Shown one piece after another: positions 17,704 through 26,772 of a stretch of 52,819 nt of DNA. The notes below the pieces were generated by a model. The model made no database searches. It was not told the origin of the DNA and worked only from the letters and a program-made list of their open reading frames with translations. The stretch is from Paracoccaceae bacterium (lineage in GTDB: Bacteria > Pseudomonadota > Alphaproteobacteria > Rhodobacterales > Rhodobacteraceae). Both the position numbers and the translations under genes were made by a program. Numbering within the stretch: the stretch's first letter is position 1; the number at the start of each line of letters is the position of its first letter. The DNA lies in assembly GCA_023259435.1 (NCBI GenBank), contig JALRHZ010000005.1:1-52819 (forward strand), given 5' to 3'.

Positions 17704-18351
17704 ATGAAATCCCTAAAACTGCCCGACAGTCCAAGTGTGACAAAACCTGATGCACAGGGGCGTTTATGCGCCCCAAGTGCCGAGCGGAACAAAGATGCGA
17801 TTGCCGAGGTGTTAGGCAATGTCATGCCAGAGACGGGCGGCGTATTGGAAATTGCGAGTGGAACTGGGCAGCATATAGTTCATTTTGCCGAGTGCTTTCC
17901 AAATCTCAATTGGCTCCCAACGGATATGGACCCAGAGAGGCTCAAAAGTATCCAAGCCTATAAAGATCACGCAGCCCTGCCCAACCTTTATGATCCTATG
18001 CCCTTGGATGCCAGTCATCCAGACTGGCCAGTTCATAACTGCGACGCCATTTTGGTGGTCAACTTATTCCATCTGATTTCAGAGGACAGTGCACGCGCGA
18101 TTTTACGAAACATATCAAACGCACTTGCCCCTCACGCGCCATTGATCATCTATGGGCCCTTTATGCGCGCCGGAGAGTTGACCTCGGAGGGGGATGAAGC
18201 GTTTCATCACAGCCTGGTCAAACAGGATCCGAGCATAGGGTACAAAGATGATTTTGACATGGCCGAGTGGTTGATGGATGTGTGGCTTGAGCCTGAAACG
18301 TTTTTGGACATGCCATCCAACAATTTATGCATCATCGCGCGCAAGTCCTGA
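17704..18351 (+). CDS. DUF938 methyltransferase-like protein
   Basis: The 215-aa product has the DUF938 hallmark CAPSAERNKDAIAEVL at about residues 22-37, then a class I SAM-binding fold: GGVLEIASGTGQHIVHFAEC as the glycine-rich loop and LPTDMDPERLKSI as the acidic loop. Substrate and physiological role of this family are unknown. It lies between two terminators as a single-gene unit, with ATG preceded by a GAATGAGG-like site. Confidence 0.88.
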   Translation: MKSLKLPDSPSVTKPDAQGRLCAPSAERNKDAIAEVLGNVMPETGGVLEIASGTGQHIVHFAECFPNLNWLPTDMDPERLKSIQAYKDHAALPNLYDPMPLDASHPDWPVHNCDAILVVNLFHLISEDSARAILRNISNALAPHAPLIIYGPFMRAGELTSEGDEAFHHSLVKQDPSIGYKDDFDMAEWLMDVWLEPETFLDMPSNNLCIIARKS

Positions 18352-18370
18352 CCTTTTGGAACAGGGAACA

Positions 18371-18396
18371 AAAAGGGGGCTGTCTGCCCCCTCTGC
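18371..18396 (-). terminator. terminator for the M48 protease gene
   Basis: Read on the minus strand, GGGGGC-AGACA-GCCCCC is followed by a T-run, downstream of the 18457 stop. On the plus strand no T-run follows, so it should act mainly against minus-strand transcripts. Confidence 0.75.
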
Positions 18397-18456
18397 GCTA
18401 TGCGCATTCACCCCCGAAGATATTTTTGGACAAAAAATGACATGATGTTTTTAGGC

Positions 18457-19176
18457 TTAGTCCCCTTGGATTGCGGAAGCTATGGTGGCTTTTCGCGCGC
18501 CATGTGGCGGATGGGATGCTAAAAAGCCATAGCCTTGGGGCATGCGGTCTAAGAGGGCCGCTCCTCTAATGGGGTCATAGCCGGCCGCTTTTGTGAGTTG
18601 GGCACCAAGGTGGTCGGCTTCAAGCTCAAAAGATTGCGAAAATCGCCGCTGTGCCATGAGGGCACCGGTTGCCTGAACATCTTTGATCAATCCCGCGTCA
18701 AGACCCAGAGCCGAGGCCACCGCCCCGCCAAAAATAGCGCCTATTTCGGTGCTTTGCTCTGCGCGTGCGTGGTGATGAGATATGTGGTGCGCAAATTCAT
18801 GTCCCATGACTGTTGCAAGCTCATCCACATTTTGGATGCGGTCAAGCATGCCTAGGGTAAACACGGTTACAGGTTGACCATTTGTTGCCTGCAATTGGAA
18901 CGCATTCTCGGTCTGTGGTTTCGTTGTGTCCACAGCGACCACAAAATCGCAGTTTAGCATTGGACGTGCCGCCCCACATCTTTGGCGCGCAACAGGGCCC
19001 AGATCCCGTGCCACCTGTGCAACCTGACCTTTGGCCCAAACCACGCCCTCTGGCAGTTTGATATTTGGTATATCCGGTACAGACTGAGCGCGCCCGAAAT
19101 CACCGGCAGGATCTGTGCTACAGGCGGAGAGAGCCGCACACAGTGAAAAGCAGAGGATATAACGTATCATTTGCAT
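18457..19176 (-). CDS. M48-family metalloprotease lipoprotein
   Basis: Likely periplasmic zinc protease anchored to a membrane by lipid. The N-terminus MQMIRYILCFSLCAALSAC is a lipoprotein signal with lipobox LSAC. The catalytic motif is HEFAHH within VMGHEFAHHISHHHA, with the third ligand region in FELEADHLGAQL (ExxxD). It belongs to the small single-domain (LoiP/YggG-like) branch without a TPR part, 239 aa. AAGGAT about 10 nt upstream supports the first ATG. It is divergent from the 79-aa gene with only 29 bp between, so promoters must overlap the coding ends. Confidence 0.88.
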   Translation of the reverse strand: MQMIRYILCFSLCAALSACSTDPAGDFGRAQSVPDIPNIKLPEGVVWAKGQVAQVARDLGPVARQRCGAARPMLNCDFVVAVDTTKPQTENAFQLQATNGQPVTVFTLGMLDRIQNVDELATVMGHEFAHHISHHHARAEQSTEIGAIFGGAVASALGLDAGLIKDVQATGALMAQRRFSQSFELEADHLGAQLTKAAGYDPIRGAALLDRMPQGYGFLASHPPHGARKATIASAIQGD

Positions 19177-19205
19177 TTCGAAATGTATCCTTCTAGGCTG
19201 ATTTC

Positions 19206-19445
19206 ATGTTTAGCATCGAACATGAATTTGACTCTACCGTAGTGACCGTCATCGACGAAGGCAACGCACCTTTGCGCGAGGATATTGTTGTCAACAGTTT
19301 CGAGGATTGCATTACCCTTGAGCAATTTGATCCGATCGAAAACCGCGTGCATAAGATCACGTTTTCAATCAGTCAAATGCAGGATTTGGCAGCTGCGATT
19401 GAATTGCCCGAAGGCCTATACCAACGCGGGGAAGATGGAAGTTAA
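19206..19445 (+). CDS. conserved-looking 79-aa hypothetical protein
   Basis: Acidic 79-aa protein beginning MFSIEHEFDSTVVTVIDEG. It has no signal or membrane segment and its predicted strand-rich pattern suggests a small soluble domain. I recognise no family. It sits head to head with the M48 gene, and its stop overlaps the convergent modC stop. Codon use resembles its neighbours, which favours a real gene. Confidence 0.6.
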   Translation: MFSIEHEFDSTVVTVIDEGNAPLREDIVVNSFEDCITLEQFDPIENRVHKITFSISQMQDLAAAIELPEGLYQRGEDGS

Positions 19446-20518
19446 GTGCCGATTTCAGCGGCGCCAACCGAGACTGTTTTGATTACGGCATAGCATGTGG
19501 ATCCACATGTTAATCTCATCGCTTCGGCGGATCTTTGTGTGATACGGGCCAGCAAAATATCCGTACCGTTTTGGAGTTTAACCATAACACCTGGCCCCGA
19601 ACCTTGGCGTAGCTCAATGACTGTGCATTTGAGAACATTCAATGCGGAAATGCCCTCGGGCTTATGAAGTGATAAAATCACGTCTTGCGCCAAAATGCGC
19701 ATGCGAATGTCCTGACCGATGTTGCGCGACACGCGGGGCACAAATAAATCCGCGCCAGATGTCTTTAAATGGCTTAGGCCATCGTCGCAGTGCGCCACCA
19801 CCTGTGCAGTCAGAATTGATCCAGCTGCCCGCACGCCCAACAAGGGTGCAGTGTTCGTGTCTGAAAAGATGTCTTCTGTGGGTCCTACATTCTGGACCCT
19901 GCCCTGATCCAGAACGACAACCGTATTGGCCAACCGCGCGACTTCTGAGGGATCATGGCTGACGTAGATGATTGGAATACCCACGGTATCGCGCAGACGC
20001 TCAAGATAGGGTAAAATCTCAGCTTTGCGTGCGGCATCAAGTGCGGCCAAAGGTTCGTCCATCAGCAATAGGCTTGGGCTGCTTAACAGGGCGCGGGCGA
20101 TTGCAACACGCTGTATTTCGCCCCCCGACAGCCCTGTTGGTCTTCGTTTCAAAAGATGCCCAATATCTAGCATGTCGACGATAGGGCCTAGGTCGGCCTG
20201 TCCCCGTCGACCATATTTTTGCGCGTATGTCAGATTTCCAGCAACGCAAAGATGCGGAAAGAGCCGCGCATCTTGGAAAACATATCCAATCCCGCGATCC
20301 TGGGGGGGAATATTAATATTCTGTGTCTGATCGAAAACCACACGGTCTCCGATCCGTACATATCCTGATCGAGGAACCATGAGGCCCGCGATGATTTGAA
20401 TAATCGTTGATTTTCCGGATCCAGACCGACCAAACAACGCAGTAACGCCATTTGGTGCGCGAAACGAGGCATCCAAAGTGAACGCACCTAGGTCATGTTG
20501 CAGCTGTAAATCAATCAT
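19442..20518 (-). CDS. modC: molybdate ABC transporter ATPase
   Basis: Energises molybdate import. The 358-aa protein has Walker A GRSGSGKST, signature LSGGEIQRVAIARALL, Walker B LLLMDEPLAALD and the H-loop in YVSHDPSEVARLA. A C-terminal molybdate-binding TOBE (Mop) domain follows from about residue 285 (ALNVLKCTVIELRQGSGPGV). The start overlaps the modB stop by 8 nt. No modA gene accompanies it. Confidence 0.93.
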   Translation of the reverse strand: MIDLQLQHDLGAFTLDASFRAPNGVTALFGRSGSGKSTIIQIIAGLMVPRSGYVRIGDRVVFDQTQNINIPPQDRGIGYVFQDARLFPHLCVAGNLTYAQKYGRRGQADLGPIVDMLDIGHLLKRRPTGLSGGEIQRVAIARALLSSPSLLLMDEPLAALDAARKAEILPYLERLRDTVGIPIIYVSHDPSEVARLANTVVVLDQGRVQNVGPTEDIFSDTNTAPLLGVRAAGSILTAQVVAHCDDGLSHLKTSGADLFVPRVSRNIGQDIRMRILAQDVILSLHKPEGISALNVLKCTVIELRQGSGPGVMVKLQNGTDILLARITQRSAEAMRLTCGSTCYAVIKTVSVGAAEIGT

Positions 20519-21212
20519 GCGGTCCCTTTCGTGACGTAGAGCTGCGACGCGCCATCCACTCGGACACGGCGAGCGCCCCTAGGGACAAGACAAGAGAAAT
20601 CCAAACCAATCGCGCGGCTTGCGCCTCTGCGCCTGGCTGTTGCAACAAAGCATATATTGCAGAGGGCACAGTTTGCGTTTGCCCGGGAATGTTCGAGACA
20701 AAGGTAATTGTGGCCCCAAATTCGCCCATCGCTTTGGCAAAAGCCAAAACACAGCCTGCAATAATGCCGGGTAACATAAGAGGCAAAGTAATCGTCACGT
20801 AGACCACCCAACGTCTGGCCCCAAGCGTCAGCGCCGCCTGCTCTAGTGCGGGATCCACAGCCTCAAGCGACAAGCGCATGCTACGCACCATGAGGGGAAA
20901 TGACATCACAGCGGCGGCCAAGACCGCTCCGGTCCAACGAAATGCCAAAACCACGCCAAAGGTGTTTTCCAAAAATTGACCTAACCAAGCTTGCTTGCCA
21001 AAAGTCAGCAAGAGAATATAGCCGGTCACCACAGGCGGAAGCACAAGGGGCACATGCACAATCGCGTTTAGGAAGCTTTGCCCGAAAAAGGTTTTGCGCG
21101 TTAAAATAAACGACACCCAAAGGCCCAAGGGAAGCGTCACAATGACGGCCCAGAATGACACGGTCAACGAAAGCTGGATCGCACTCAATTCTTGTTGTGA
21201 AAGATCAATCAT
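20511..21212 (-). CDS. modB: molybdate ABC transporter permease
   Basis: Channel subunit, 233 aa from ATG 21212 (MIDLSQQELSAIQLSLTVS), chosen because AGAGG precedes it and upstream residues are not family-like. The diagnostic MAKAMGEFGATITFV / NIPGQTQTVPSAIYALLQQ stretch near residue 165 distinguishes ModB from sulfate permeases. LVLPPVVTGYILLLTFG is the usual mid-protein helix. Molybdate import serves the XdhB cofactor encoded nearby. The usual modA binding-protein gene is absent on both sides, as rimP is divergent immediately upstream. Confidence 0.92.
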   Translation of the reverse strand: MIDLSQQELSAIQLSLTVSFWAVIVTLPLGLWVSFILTRKTFFGQSFLNAIVHVPLVLPPVVTGYILLLTFGKQAWLGQFLENTFGVVLAFRWTGAVLAAAVMSFPLMVRSMRLSLEAVDPALEQAALTLGARRWVVYVTITLPLMLPGIIAGCVLAFAKAMGEFGATITFVSNIPGQTQTVPSAIYALLQQPGAEAQAARLVWISLVLSLGALAVSEWMARRSSTSRKGPHD

Positions 21213-21292
21213 TGTGCCTCTTGGGTTGCAGTACCTTGTTGTAACCACCTGCCCAAAATTTTCCCACAAGAAATTCGCAATTCACAAAGCAC

Positions 21293-21321
21293 TTGCGCTT
21301 TTGGGAACTTAGGCGTATACG
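21293..21321 (+). promoter_or_regulatory. predicted sigma-70-type promoter of the rimP operon
   Basis: TTGCGC at 21293-21298 and TATACG at 21316-21321 are separated by exactly 17 bp. Transcription would start near 21328 and give a leader of about 94 nt before rimP. The surrounding GCGTATACGC is also a 10-bp palindrome. Confidence 0.55.
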
Positions 21322-21336
21322 CACCTCAACAGCGGC

Positions 21337-21352
21337 GCGTTGGAAGCAACGC
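21337..21352 (+). ncRNA. leader hairpin upstream of rimP
   Basis: GCGTTG-GAAG-CAACGC forms a 6-bp stem with a GNRA-like tetraloop 17 nt before the leader terminator. It may be the first structure of an attenuation leader for the nusA operon. Confidence 0.4.
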
Positions 21353-21368
21353 CCACCGGAAAAATACG

Positions 21369-21391
21369 ACGGGCCGCGGGCCCGTTTTTTT
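21369..21391 (+). terminator. intrinsic terminator inside the rimP leader
   Basis: ACGGGCC-GCG-GGCCCGT followed by seven T lies between the predicted promoter and the rimP start. No gene precedes it on this strand, so it can only terminate leader transcripts and suggests attenuation of the operon. Confidence 0.7.
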
Positions 21392-21414
21392 ATGTTTGCC
21401 CGTTTTTTATGTTT
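21380..21414 (+). repeat. tandem direct repeat in the rimP leader
   Basis: GCCCGTTTTTTTATGTTT (21380-21397) is followed directly by GCCCGTTTTTTATGTTT (21398-21414). The copies differ by one T. The second copy offers an alternative GCCCG partner for the terminator stem. Confidence 0.85.
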
Positions 21415-21421
21415 GGATGAA

Positions 21422-21994
21422 ATGTACAATAACCTAATCGCCAAAGCAGCCATTGATCGCCGTCTGGCCGAGATCATCGCTCCTGTCATTGAAGACATGG
21501 GGTTTGAGCTTGTCCGCGTGCGCCTTATGAGCGGCAAAGAAACAACACTACAGGTCATGGCGGACAAGCCCGACGGCGGCATCGAAGTGGATGATTGCGC
21601 AGATATCTCGACGGCAATCAGTGCAGTCATGGACGTCGAAGACCCGATTCTTGATGCTTATATGCTAGAAGTGTCAAGCCCAGGGATTGACCGTCCTTTG
21701 ACACGTCTCAAAGACTTTGAAACCTTTGAGGGCTATGAGGCGAAACTTGAAACCACAGATTTGATTGATGGCCGTAAACGCTTTCGTGGCGTTTTGGCTG
21801 GCGTCGAAGGTGACGACGTTTTGATCAATATCGAAGAAGGCACCATTGGTTTGAATTTTGACTGGTTGGCCGAGGCCAAGTTGGTTTTAACCGATGACCT
21901 AATCAAAGAAATGCTACGCCGACGCAAAGCCGCCGGTGATGTGGACGAAACACAGTTTGACGAAATCGTGACCGAAGAGTCCGAGGAGGAGTAA
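21422..21994 (+). CDS. rimP: ribosome maturation factor
   Basis: Assists 30S subunit maturation. The product is 190 aa from ATG 21422 ([14 protein letters not shown]), preceded by GGATGA; an earlier in-frame extension reads through the leader terminator and is not protein-like. Typical RimP sequence includes [18 protein letters not shown] and the signature [17 protein letters not shown]. The acidic C-terminus (VTEESEEE) is an extension common in this lineage. It is two bases ahead of nusA. Confidence 0.93.
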   Translation: MYNNLIAKAAIDRRLAEIIAPVIEDMGFELVRVRLMSGKETTLQVMADKPDGGIEVDDCADISTAISAVMDVEDPILDAYMLEVSSPGIDRPLTRLKDFETFEGYEAKLETTDLIDGRKRFRGVLAGVEGDDVLINIEEGTIGLNFDWLAEAKLVLTDDLIKEMLRRRKAAGDVDETQFDEIVTEESEEE

Positions 21995-21996
21995 AA

Positions 21997-23604
21997 ATGG
22001 CAATTACCTCTGCAAATCAGCTTGAGCTTTTGCAAACAGCCGAGGCCGTGGCCCGCGAAAAAATGATCGACCCCGGTCTGGTGGTTGAAGCGATGGAAGA
22101 ATCCCTCGCGCGTGCCGCAAAATCGCGCTACGGCAGCGAGATGGACATCCGCGTGTCGATTGACCGCAAGACAGGTCGTGCGACATTTACGCGTGTGCGC
22201 ACCGTTGTAGAGGAAGAAGAGCTTGAGAATTATCAAGCCGAAATGACTGTTGACCAAGCGCGTCAGTACATGGAAAACCCAGAGATCGGCCAACAATACG
22301 TTGAAGAAATCCCGCCTGTGGATTTGGGCCGTATTGCTGCGCAATCTGCGAAACAAGTCATTTTGCAAAAGGTCCGCGAAGCAGAGCGTGATCGCCAGTA
22401 CGAAGAATTCAAAGATCGTGCCGGTACGATTATTAACGGCGTTGTTAAGCGTGAAGAATATGGAAACGTCATTGTTGATGTAGGTCGCGGTGAGGGCGTA
22501 TTGCGCCGGAACGAAAAAATTGGTCGCGAAAGCTATCGCCCAGGTGATCGGGTGCGCTGTTATATCAAAGACGTGCGCCGCGAAGTGCGTGGACCACAAA
22601 TCTTCCTAAGCCGCACGGACCCCATGTTCATGGCCGAGCTTTTCAAAATGGAAGTTCCTGAAATCTATGAAGGCGTGATCGAGATCAAGTCTGTGGCGCG
22701 CGATCCAGGTTCCCGTGCCAAGATTGCGGTTTATACAAATGACGGATCAATCGATCCAGTGGGCGCATGTGTTGGTATGCGCGGCAGCCGCGTTCAGGCC
22801 GTTGTGAACGAGCTTCAAGGCGAAAAAATCGACATTATCCCATGGAATGAAGATCAACCAACATTCTTGGTGAACGCCCTTCAACCTGCAGAAGTGTCCA
22901 AGGTTGTTTTGGATGAAGAAGCCGGCAAAATCGAAGTCGTTGTTCCAGAGGAACAGCTGTCGTTGGCGATTGGTCGTCGTGGGCAAAACGTCCGCTTGGC
23001 AAGCCAGTTAACTGCCCTAGACATCGACATCATGACAGAGGCGCAAGATTCTGAGCGTCGTCAAAAAGAATTCGAAGAACAGACAAAATTGTTCATGGAT
23101 ACTTTGGACCTTGATGAATTCTTCGCACAGCTCTTGGTTTCTGAAGGCTTTAGCAACCTCGAAGAAGTTGCCTATGTCGAATTGGACGAGCTGCTTGTTA
23201 TCGATGGCGTCGATGAAGGCACAGCAGAAGAGTTGCAAACGCGTGCGCGCGAATTCCTTGAACAACAGGCCCAAAAAGCCGTTGATCGCGCAGTTGAACT
23301 AGGTGCCGAAGCAAGCTTGCTGAACTTTGAAGGTTTGACACCTTTGATGCTACAAGCTTTGGCCGAAGACGGCATTAAAACACTCGAAGACTTCGCAACC
23401 TGTGCCGATTGGGAATTGGCCGGTGGTTGGACCACAGTCGATGGCGAGCGCGTCAAAGATGACGGTCTGTTGGAACCCTTTGATGTAAGCCTCGAAGAAG
23501 CACAAGATTTGGTCATGACCGCGCGTGTTGTTTTGGGCTGGGTAGATCCCGAAGAGTTATTGGGAACAGCCGACGAAGACGTAGACGGTGATGAGGCTGA
23601 ATAA
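21997..23604 (+). CDS. nusA: transcription elongation/termination factor
   Basis: RNA polymerase-binding factor for pausing, termination and antitermination. The 535-aa protein has the N-terminal RNAP-binding domain (about 1-130), S1 domain (NGVVKREEYGNVIVDVGRGEG), and KH domains (VGACVGMRGSRVQAVVNEL and LSLAIGRRGQNVRLASQL). Two C-terminal helix-hairpin-helix-like repeats follow (LVSEGFSNLEEVAYV and ALAEDGIKTLEDFATC), ending in an acidic tail. GAGGAGTAAA before the ATG overlaps the rimP stop. Confidence 0.96.
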   Translation: MAITSANQLELLQTAEAVAREKMIDPGLVVEAMEESLARAAKSRYGSEMDIRVSIDRKTGRATFTRVRTVVEEEELENYQAEMTVDQARQYMENPEIGQQYVEEIPPVDLGRIAAQSAKQVILQKVREAERDRQYEEFKDRAGTIINGVVKREEYGNVIVDVGRGEGVLRRNEKIGRESYRPGDRVRCYIKDVRREVRGPQIFLSRTDPMFMAELFKMEVPEIYEGVIEIKSVARDPGSRAKIAVYTNDGSIDPVGACVGMRGSRVQAVVNELQGEKIDIIPWNEDQPTFLVNALQPAEVSKVVLDEEAGKIEVVVPEEQLSLAIGRRGQNVRLASQLTALDIDIMTEAQDSERRQKEFEEQTKLFMDTLDLDEFFAQLLVSEGFSNLEEVAYVELDELLVIDGVDEGTAEELQTRAREFLEQQAQKAVDRAVELGAEASLLNFEGLTPLMLQALAEDGIKTLEDFATCADWELAGGWTTVDGERVKDDGLLEPFDVSLEEAQDLVMTARVVLGWVDPEELLGTADEDVDGDEAE

Positions 23605-23623
23605 GCCCAATTAGGAGCGACAC

Positions 23624-24256
23624 GTGAAACCACGACAAGACGTACATACAAAAACCACAGACCCAGAACGCAAGTGCATTGCGACTGGGGACGTGCAACC
23701 CAAACACGGGTTGATCCGTTTTGTCGTGGGACCGGATAACACAATCGTCCCCGATATCTCAGAAAAACTACCCGGTCGCGGAATTTGGGTCAGCGCGGAT
23801 CGCACTGCCTTGGAAACTGCGGTCGCAAAGAAGCTATTTTCTCGCGGAGCGAAAGCCCAAGTGACCGTACCAGACGGTCTTGTGGCGCAAGTAGAACGCC
23901 TGCTTGTTGATAGAACTGTGAACATGATTAGCCTTGCACGGAAATCTGGTGATGCCGTGTCGGGTTATGAAAAAGTAAAAGATTGGCTTTCAAAGGAAGT
24001 GGCCCGCATCCTGATTCAATCAAGCGATGGGTCAACACGTGGAAAGTCAAAACTCAGCACCCCATATGGGGGAAAATACATCGGATGGCTTACATCCGAC
24101 GAACTAGGGCGCGCATTTGGGCGCGAAACAGTGATTCATTGTGCACTTGCGTCTGGAGGTTTGACGCAACGTGTTGTAGATGAAGCGCAACGCCTGCGTG
24201 GTGTGCGCGTGGGAAACGGTGAAAAACACACCGGGAAGGATAAGACGGCTAAATGA
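23624..24256 (+). CDS. YlxR-family RNA-binding protein
   Basis: The 210-aa protein starts at GTG with TTAGGAGC upstream. The N-terminal DUF448/YlxR domain carries [20 protein letters not shown] and [12 protein letters not shown]. The following segment [20 protein letters not shown] has the look of the L7Ae/L30e-like RNA-binding fold often fused to YlxR in alphaproteobacteria. The position between nusA and infB is conserved in bacteria. It overlaps the infB start by 4 nt. The exact role is not established; YlxR homologues bind nucleic acid. Confidence 0.9.
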   Translation: MKPRQDVHTKTTDPERKCIATGDVQPKHGLIRFVVGPDNTIVPDISEKLPGRGIWVSADRTALETAVAKKLFSRGAKAQVTVPDGLVAQVERLLVDRTVNMISLARKSGDAVSGYEKVKDWLSKEVARILIQSSDGSTRGKSKLSTPYGGKYIGWLTSDELGRAFGRETVIHCALASGGLTQRVVDEAQRLRGVRVGNGEKHTGKDKTAK

Positions 24257-26769
24257 GCGATAGTGACGGCAAAAAGACATTAGGATTACGCAGTGGTGGT
24301 GCAGGACGTTCTGGGAACGTCAAGCAAAGTTTTAGCCATGGGCGCTCCAAGAATGTGGTTGTAGAGACCAAACGCAAGCGCGTCGTTGTACCAAAAGCGG
24401 GCGGTGTAAAGCCACAAACCGGTACAGCTCCACAGTCATCAGGCGGTGCAAGGCGCCCTGAAGGTGTTACAGACGCCGAGATGGAACGCCGCCTAAAGGC
24501 ACTCCAAGCCGCGAAAGCACGCGAAGCCGAAGAATCGGCTGCACGCGAAGCTGAAGAAAAAGCACGCGCAGAAGAGCGTGATCGCCGTCGCGCCGAGCAA
24601 GAAGCGAAAGAGCGCGAACAACGCGAAGCTGAAGAAAAAGCACGCCAAAAGGCCGACGCGGAAGAACGCGAGCGCAAAGAAGCCGAAGAACGTGCTAAAG
24701 CAGCGGCACGTGCGGCGAACGACGCACCAGTGACTGAGGCTGCGCCAGCACGCGCACCAGCGGCCGCAAAACCCGCGTCAAAACCAGCACCAGCGCCAAC
24801 TTCGCGCAAAAAAGAACGCGAGTCGGAGCAAGATCGCCGCAACAAAAGTCGCACGGGTGACGAGGGCCGCCGCTCGGGCAAGCTTACACTCAGCCAAGCT
24901 CTAGACGGTAGCGAAGGCGGTCGTCAAAAATCTATGGCTGCGATGAAGCGCAAACAGGAACGGGCCCGCCAAAAAGCGATGGGTCAGAACCAAGAGCGCG
25001 AAAAGATCATTCGCGAGGTCCAGTTGCCAGAAGCGATTATGGTCGGCGAATTGGCCAACCGTATGGCAGAACGTGCAGCGGAAGTGGTCAAGGCGCTGAT
25101 GAAAATGGGCATGATGGTTACGCAAAACCAAACCATTGATGCAGATACCGCTGAACTGATCATCGAAGAATTCGGTCACAAAGTGGTGCGCGTCTCTGAT
25201 GCGGACGTCGAAGACGTAATCAACGAAATCGAAGACAAAGAAGAAGACCTTCAGTCACGTCCACCTGTGATTACAATCATGGGCCACGTTGACCACGGAA
25301 AAACATCTTTGTTGGACAAAATCCGAAACGCAAAAGTTGTTGCAGGCGAAGCCGGCGGCATTACCCAGCACATCGGTGCGTATCAGGTCAAAACAGACAG
25401 CGGAACAACGCTATCCTTCTTGGACACCCCCGGTCACGCGGCGTTTACGTCGATGCGGTCACGCGGTGCACAGGTCACAGATATTGTTGTTCTTGTTGTT
25501 GCAGCAGACGATTCTGTGATGCCTCAAACGATCGAGGCGATCAATCACGCCAAAGCTGCACAAGTGCCAATGATTGTTGCAATCAACAAATGCGATAAAC
25601 CGGCGGCAGACCCGATGAAAGTGCGGACCGAGTTGTTGCAACACGAGGTCATCGTCGAACAGATGTCCGGTGACGTCCAAGACGTCGAAGTCTCGGCGCA
25701 TACTGGTAAAGGTATCGATGAATTGCTTGAGGCAATCGCGCTTCAATCAGAAATTCTTGAGCTGAAAGCAAACCCGAAACGGGCCGCTCAGGGTGCCGTG
25801 ATCGAAGCGCAGCTTGACGTTGGTCGTGGTCCTGTTGCGACTGTTCTGGTGCAAACCGGAACCCTACGCCAAGGCGACATCTTTGTTGTGGGTGAGCAAT
25901 ACGGTCGCGTTCGTGCGTTGATCAATGACCGTGGTGAGCGTGTGAAAGAAGCAGGCCCATCCGTACCAGTCGAGGTTCTCGGCCTGAACGGTACACCAGA
26001 AGCCGGTGACGTTTTGAACGTGGTGGACACAGAAGCACAAGCGCGTGAAATTGCGGAATACCGTGAAAACGCGGCCAAAGAAAAACGTGCAGCTGCGGGT
26101 GCGGCAACAACGCTAGAGCAATTGATGGCGAAAGCGAAGGAAGATGAAAACGTATCGGAGTTGCCAATCTTGGTCAAAGCCGACGTTCAGGGCTCTTCCG
26201 AGGCGATTGTCCAAGCGATGGAAAAAATCGGCAACGACGAAGTGCGGGTGCGCGTTCTACACTATGGTGTGGGTGCGATTACGGACACGGATGTCGGTCT
26301 TGCCGAAGCCTCTGGTGCGCCAATCATGGGCTTTAACGTGCGTGCAAACGCATCAGCACGGAACTCGGCAAACCAAAAAGGCGTTGAGATTCGCTATTAT
26401 TCCGTCATTTATGACCTTGTCGATGATGTTAAAGCCGCGGCCTCTGGTCTGTTGTCTGCAGAAATCCGCGAGAACTTTATCGGCTATGCGTCGATCAAAG
26501 AAGTTTTCAAGGTTTCTGGCGTTGGCAAGGTTGCCGGTTGTATTGTTACAGAAGGCGTCGCGCGCCGCTCTGCGGGGGTACGTTTGCTGCGGGATAACGT
26601 TGTGATCCACGAAGGCACATTGAAAACGCTGAAACGCTTTAAAGACGAAGTCAAAGAAGTACAGTCTGGACAAGAGTGCGGCATGGCATTCGAAAACTAT
26701 GACGACATTCGCGCAGGTGATGTTATCGAAATTTTCGAACGCGAAGAAATCGAGCGCACGCTCGACTAG
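24253..26769 (+). CDS. infB: translation initiation factor IF-2
   Basis: GTPase that places fMet-tRNA on the 30S subunit. The 838-aa protein has a long charged N-terminal region (about residues 75-160) of Ala/Glu/Arg-rich repeats forming a coiled coil. The IF2_N domain follows ([20 protein letters not shown]), then the G domain with [17 protein letters not shown] and NKCD, and domains II-IV ending [17 protein letters not shown]. The start overlaps the ylxR stop (ATGA). A strong terminator follows. Confidence 0.96.
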   Translation: MSDSDGKKTLGLRSGGAGRSGNVKQSFSHGRSKNVVVETKRKRVVVPKAGGVKPQTGTAPQSSGGARRPEGVTDAEMERRLKALQAAKAREAEESAAREAEEKARAEERDRRRAEQEAKEREQREAEEKARQKADAEERERKEAEERAKAAARAANDAPVTEAAPARAPAAAKPASKPAPAPTSRKKERESEQDRRNKSRTGDEGRRSGKLTLSQALDGSEGGRQKSMAAMKRKQERARQKAMGQNQEREKIIREVQLPEAIMVGELANRMAERAAEVVKALMKMGMMVTQNQTIDADTAELIIEEFGHKVVRVSDADVEDVINEIEDKEEDLQSRPPVITIMGHVDHGKTSLLDKIRNAKVVAGEAGGITQHIGAYQVKTDSGTTLSFLDTPGHAAFTSMRSRGAQVTDIVVLVVAADDSVMPQTIEAINHAKAAQVPMIVAINKCDKPAADPMKVRTELLQHEVIVEQMSGDVQDVEVSAHTGKGIDELLEAIALQSEILELKANPKRAAQGAVIEAQLDVGRGPVATVLVQTGTLRQGDIFVVGEQYGRVRALINDRGERVKEAGPSVPVEVLGLNGTPEAGDVLNVVDTEAQAREIAEYRENAAKEKRAAAGAATTLEQLMAKAKEDENVSELPILVKADVQGSSEAIVQAMEKIGNDEVRVRVLHYGVGAITDTDVGLAEASGAPIMGFNVRANASARNSANQKGVEIRYYSVIYDLVDDVKAAASGLLSAEIRENFIGYASIKEVFKVSGVGKVAGCIVTEGVARRSAGVRLLRDNVVIHEGTLKTLKRFKDEVKEVQSGQECGMAFENYDDIRAGDVIEIFEREEIERTLD
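24544..24645 (+). repeat. 24-nt exact repeat inside the infB coiled-coil region
   Basis: The same 24 nt occur at 24544-24567 and 24622-24645 and encode the repeated REAEEKAR unit of IF-2. It is an internal coding repeat, not a mobile element. Confidence 0.8.
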
Positions 26770-26772
26770 GAC

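Noticed and set aside
21733-22599. 288-aa open frame on the minus strand across rimP and nusA
   Set aside because: It is antisense to two clear conserved genes, is not interrupted only because of their codon bias, and shows no family motif or ribosome binding site.
24249-24881. 210-aa Arg/Ser/Ala-rich frame antisense to the start of infB
   Set aside because: Its low-complexity composition is the mirror of the Lys/Glu/Ala-rich coiled-coil codons of infB.
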